From DASYQV01 sp036005125 (GTDB lineage Bacteria > Acidobacteriota > Vicinamibacteria > Vicinamibacterales > UBA2999), in assembly GCA_036005125.1 (NCBI GenBank), contig DASYQV010000092.1, forward strand, positions 1 to 8,267: DNA of 8,267 nucleotides. The letters are read 5' to 3'. The notes under the pieces were generated by a model. That model worked only from the letters and a program-made list of their open reading frames with translations. It made no database searches and was not told the DNA's origin. How positions within the stretch are numbered: position 1 is the stretch's first letter; each line of letters starts with the position of its first letter. Below, piece after piece: positions 6,124-8,267 of the stretch. A program made the translations under genes and the position numbers.

Positions 6124-6180
6124 GTCCGTTATGCGGCTGCCACCAAGGGTTTTGCCCCGCCGTTGGACCGCATAACGGAC
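6124..6180. repeat. 13-bp perfect inverted repeat
   Basis: GTCCGTTATGCGG (6124-6136) is exactly repeated in reverse complement at 6168-6180, around a 31-bp loop. It is 70 bp upstream of the coiled-coil gene start and far from any gene end. Confidence 0.85.
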
Positions 6181-6193
6181 CGGGCGCGCCCAA

Positions 6194-6214
6194 GGAACGG
6201 CGCCAAGCCGTTCC
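6194..6214. repeat. 8-bp stem hairpin
   Basis: GGAACGGC (6194-6201) and GCCGTTCC (6207-6214) are perfect complements around a 5-nt loop. The hairpin sits between the two 13-bp inverted repeats. Confidence 0.7.
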
Positions 6215-6248
6215 GGTAGACGAAGCGCGCCAAAAGATACTGAACCAG

Positions 6249-6286
6249 CCAAGAGCTCTGCTCGGATAACAAGGCAGAGCTCTTGG
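6249..6286. repeat. 13-bp stem, 12-nt loop hairpin
   Basis: CCAAGAGCTCTGC (6249-6261) and GCAGAGCTCTTGG (6274-6286) are exact reverse complements. The fold is as strong as an intrinsic terminator but has no T-run on either strand (TTGAAATG follows on the plus strand) and no gene ends here. Each arm also contains the self-complementary AAGAGCTCT core. Confidence 0.85.
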
Positions 6287-6380
6287 TTGAAATGACCTGG
6301 GCTGTCACAACGCCTCGATAGAGTTGAGCCATCACGGTCGGTCCGGCCGCCTCGCCGATCCAGAAGTGGCCGGCCGGCAG

Positions 6381-6385
6381 GGAGG
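6381..6385 (+). promoter_or_regulatory. Ribosome binding site for the CxxC protein
   Basis: GGAGG lies six bases before the ATG at 6392. It is the main support for starting this gene here rather than at the internal ATG at 6443 or the GTG codons near 6599-6614. Confidence 0.6.
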
Positions 6386-6391
6386 CAAGCG

Positions 6392-6883
6392 ATGGCAGCA
6401 CAGGCACTTCGCAGCTCCGGGGTCCCCAACGCGCGTTCCTCCATGTCGCGGTCGCGTGCGACCGCGACGCAGCCAGCGCTGGTTTCGCGGTCCGCCGGCG
6501 GCGGACCGCCGTGGGGTGGAAGCGATACAGAATCGCAGCTCGGGCTCTACGAGCGGAGGACCAGACGTCCGGTTGCGGCGGCGCTGGACGGGCCGGCCGT
6601 GCCCGACCCATCTGTGGGCAAGCCGTGCGCAGCGTGCCGGACGAAAGAAGCGCGGTATGGCTTCCGTGAGGCCGATCGACCGGGTCGTCCGCGGACGTTG
6701 TGTTTCGAATGTTTCCGGATGGAGATCAATCGCCGCCAGGCAATTGCCGCCCAGCTCGCGCGCGGTTGGAACGCTACGCAGACGGAGCTGCCGCTCGCCG
6801 AAACTCTCAACGAGCTCAGCCTTCGCCGCCGTCGAGCCCAGATCGCGGCGCGGCGAGCAATCGGAACCGATGCGGGAGCTTGA
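6392..6883 (+). CDS. Small CxxC...CxxC protein, probable zinc-binding, unknown function
   Basis: The C-terminal half of this 163-residue product looks like a genuine conserved domain. CAAC (79-82) and CFEC (104-107) form a probable zinc site around RTKEARYGFREADRPGRPRTL; a basic helical stretch FRMEINRRQAIAAQLARG (108-125) follows, then ELPLAETLNELSLRRRRAQIAARRA. The compact Cys4 arrangement with Arg-rich helices suggests nucleic-acid or protein binding, but I cannot name the family. The first 75 residues are low-complexity (Ser/Arg/Ala/Gly) and are encoded over two perfect hairpins, so the true start could be internal (GTG at about 6599 or 6614). The good Shine-Dalgarno before 6392 argues otherwise. 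The gene ends 7 bp from the convergent AttH-like gene. Confidence 0.62.
   Translation: MAAQALRSSGVPNARSSMSRSRATATQPALVSRSAGGGPPWGGSDTESQLGLYERRTRRPVAAALDGPAVPDPSVGKPCAACRTKEARYGFREADRPGRPRTLCFECFRMEINRRQAIAAQLARGWNATQTELPLAETLNELSLRRRRAQIAARRAIGTDAGA
6445..6468. repeat. Near-perfect palindrome: 11-bp stem, 2-nt centre
   Basis: GTCGCGGTCGC (6445-6455) and GCGACCGCGAC (6458-6468) are exact reverse complements separated by GT. It lies within the 5' part of the CxxC coding sequence, directly after an internal ATG (6443). As DNA it could be a dimeric-protein site; as RNA, a tight stem able to cover the start region. Confidence 0.8.
6487..6509. repeat. 10-bp stem, 3-nt loop hairpin
   Basis: GCGGTCCGCC (6487-6496) and GGCGGACCGC (6500-6509) are exact complements around GGC. 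It follows the preceding palindrome by 18 bp, in the low-complexity N-terminal coding part of the CxxC gene. Both stems share the element GCGGTC/GACCGC. Confidence 0.8.
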
Positions 6884-6890
6884 AGGACGC

Positions 6891-8267
6891 TCACCGCCCC
6901 CTGAACGTTTCGGCAGAGCCCGGTGCCGCGAACTGCACGTCGACATCGCCGATCCGGCCGGACGCCGTGTACTCGCCGCGCATCTGGAGGAAGTCCATCC
7001 CGCTGGCCAGGAGGAATTCGTTCGTTCGGGTCACGACTGCGCTTTCAACGTCGAAGGTGAGCGTCAGATCCACTCTCTCGCTTCGGCCGCGCACGGTGAT
7101 GTGGCGTGGGCGGTTGTCGGTATTGCTCACTTCATCGATGGTGACGTCGGTAGCGTACCCCACGAGGCCATCGGCGCCGATTGCCGCCAGGAAGCCAGGC
7201 ATTCGCGACGGGTCGGCCGCATCGCGTGGGGGGAAGATGCGCCCGTACACAAATGAGGTGTCGGCGTGCTGTACTTGTCCCCACTGCCACGAGACGCCCT
7301 GCCAGTAGCCCCAGTTGTGATCGTGGTAGGCAGCGCCTCCGGCAAAGTCGATCGGCGCGCCACCCACGTTGAGCGTGCCCTCGACGGTACCCGACATGAC
7401 GGGCACGACGTAGCCGGACCGCCAGCCGGCCGCGCCCTGCACCTCGATGGGTGGCAGCAGGCTCTCTGGCCGTGGCGTCACGACGAGTGCACCGGTGGCG
7501 GTGCGTCCCGCATTGTTGCGGAGATCCACCGAGATCTCGTACTTCACGCCGTGGAGCCGCACGCTGTTGTCTCCGATCGTGAGATCCGGCGCCATGCTGA
7601 CGGCCTGCTCGCTGATCTCGGTGTTGGTCTCGAAATTCTCCATGCGACCGCCCCGGTCGAGTTGAAGCCGGACGGTCGCGCGCCGGCGACCCTCAGTTGT
7701 CGCAGGGCCGACCAGAAACGTCAGATAGAACCGCGCGCCCGCGCTGCGGCCGTTGAAGTACAGCCACTCGGCCCAGGAGTCCGCGCGCGCGGGCACGTCG
7801 GGGATGGGGTGGAAACGATCGATGCTCCGAAGCACGTCTCCACGGTCTGGCGAGAACCACGCGCGATCGGCGGGCGTATCGCTCCAGTCGCGTTGATCGG
7901 CAGTTTCAGCGTCGCGAAGTGCGCGTTCACGGCTTGGGATGCCGCCACGTCCTCGAACCATCCGCGTCCCCTGGGGCGTGAGGAGGTACAACGTGGTACG
8001 GCGCCAGGGCAGCGCGGCGACGACGCGCGGGCCAAGCGTCGACGACCGCAGCGCGCCGCCGAAGAGAGCGCGCGCCGCGCTCACAGATCCGGTGACGCCT
8101 GTAACGAGCACGTCGCCGCCGCCGACCAGCTCCGGCGAGCGTGACTGCTCCAGGACGATCTCCGCCACGCCGAGCAGGATCGCCATCACCGCAACACCGA
8201 CCCCGAATCCCGCGGCGAGCACCGCACTCCGGATCGGATGCGCCAGCAGCGAACGGATCGCAAGGGT
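6891..8267 (-). CDS. Membrane-anchored AttH/CrtC-type (calycin-like) protein, 5' end beyond window
   Basis: The frame is open to the right edge; 458 residues are visible. The N-terminal part (TLAIRSLLAHPIRSAVLAAG, then FGVGVAVMAILLGVAEIVLEQ) resembles the first cytoplasmic-to-membrane segment of FtsX/MacB-type permeases. No MacB periplasmic domain or further membrane helices follow. From about residue 150 the chain is the AttH/hydroxyneurosporene-synthase type: W-AEWLYFNGR, FYLTFLVG, MAPDLTIGDNSVRLHG, GTVEGTLNVGG and the hallmark YHDHNWGYWQGVSWQWGQ at about 314-331. Proteins of this fold (DUF2006/CrtC-like, a calycin structure) are linked to lipid or isoprenoid handling, and AttH genes often sit beside FtsX-type transporters, which fits this N-terminus. 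No carotenoid gene is nearby, so CrtC hydratase activity is not claimed. The start is probably a few codons beyond the edge; GTG at 8222 is an internal codon. Confidence 0.8.
   Translation of the reverse strand, partial: TLAIRSLLAHPIRSAVLAAGFGVGVAVMAILLGVAEIVLEQSRSPELVGGGDVLVTGVTGSVSAARALFGGALRSSTLGPRVVAALPWRRTTLYLLTPQGTRMVRGRGGIPSRERALRDAETADQRDWSDTPADRAWFSPDRGDVLRSIDRFHPIPDVPARADSWAEWLYFNGRSAGARFYLTFLVGPATTEGRRRATVRLQLDRGGRMENFETNTEISEQAVSMAPDLTIGDNSVRLHGVKYEISVDLRNNAGRTATGALVVTPRPESLLPPIEVQGAAGWRSGYVVPVMSGTVEGTLNVGGAPIDFAGGAAYHDHNWGYWQGVSWQWGQVQHADTSFVYGRIFPPRDAADPSRMPGFLAAIGADGLVGYATDVTIDEVSNTDNRPRHITVRGRSERVDLTLTFDVESAVVTRTNEFLLASGMDFLQMRGEYTASGRIGDVDVQFAAPGSAETFRGR

Larger units (their letters stand above)
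6053..6391. other. Divergent intergenic region rich in inverted repeats, no gene seen
   Basis: This 339-bp gap separates the minus-strand coiled-coil gene from the plus-strand CxxC gene. I find no convincing coding sequence; frames open on the minus strand across it lack a ribosome binding site and recognisable motifs. The part near the coiled-coil gene (6075-6123) is AT-richer and could hold its promoter. The rest contains three perfect hairpins, listed separately, plus a 10-bp self-complementary GGGCGCGCCC (6182-6191). Because the flanking genes diverge, these hairpins are leader or regulatory candidates rather than terminators, unless an unannotated small RNA runs through the gap. Confidence 0.6.

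Noticed and set aside
6124..6180. Integron attC site (GTTATGC ... GCATAAC)
   Set aside because: The polarity is inverted relative to attC (which runs RYYYAAC to GTTRRRY), the motif match is imperfect, and there is no integrase or cassette structure.
6249..6286. Intrinsic terminator
   Set aside because: The stem is strong, but there is no T-run on either strand and no gene ends nearby.
6121..6611. Minus-strand open frames of 107 and 160 codons across the hairpin region
   Set aside because: No ribosome binding site, no recognisable motif, and translations shaped by palindromes; the plus-strand frame has the CxxC domain and a good ribosome binding site.
6891..8222. Complete gene starting at GTG 8222
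   Set aside because: The frame stays open to 8267, and the residues before 8222 (LAIRSLLAHPIRSA) are a recognisable permease-like segment, so the gene is cut by the window edge.

Overview
The window looks like a chromosomal segment from a GC-rich, free-living bacterium. The ilvC, ilvN and UbiX sequence style, the secreted beta-propeller, the AttH-like protein and the intergenic runs of CAGGCATCAGG / CCTGAGACCTATA type all fit Acidobacteriota, perhaps a Vicinamibacteria-like lineage. That assignment is an inference from recalled family flavour; no marker gene proves it. I see no phage, insertion sequence, CRISPR array, tRNA or rRNA.

Layout, left to right. At 1-853 (minus) lies ilvC, cut by the left edge. 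Just upstream of it on the same strand is ilvN (929-1474), so branched-chain amino acid synthesis runs ilvN then ilvC leftward, with no ilvB in view. Divergent from ilvN is ubiX (1628-2197, plus), the flavin prenyltransferase that makes the cofactor of UbiD-type decarboxylases. A repeat-filled gap of about 240 bp separates it from a small cupin gene (2437-2757, plus). The cupin converges on a leftward block, across a gap holding a strong inverted repeat. In transcription order that block is a coiled-coil protein of unknown function (6052-5111), an exported PQQ-type beta-propeller protein (5069-3795), and a SAM-methyltransferase-fold protein with a signal peptide (3656-2841). A 339-bp divergent gap packed with perfect inverted repeats follows, then a plus-strand gene for a small CxxC...CxxC protein (6392-6883). 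That gene converges, with a 7-bp gap, on a long minus-strand gene (6891 to beyond 8267) for a membrane-anchored AttH/CrtC-type calycin-like protein whose N-terminus resembles the first membrane segment of FtsX/MacB permeases.

How the genes work together: only ilvN-ilvC is a clear functional pair (valine, leucine and isoleucine synthesis). The propeller and the methyltransferase-like protein both carry export signals, so they probably act outside the cytoplasm, but no shared pathway can be shown. The other neighbours look like ordinary chromosomal mosaics.

The most unusual content is not protein-coding. Two intergenic regions (870-971 and 2202-2420) are built from short-period repeats arranged as long inverted arms, and the first of them supplies the C-terminal tail and overlaps the end of ilvN. 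A third cluster, 6124-6509, holds five perfect inverted repeats in under 400 bp, upstream of and inside the start of the CxxC gene. None amounts to a proven new system, but they are the best candidates here for undescribed elements.
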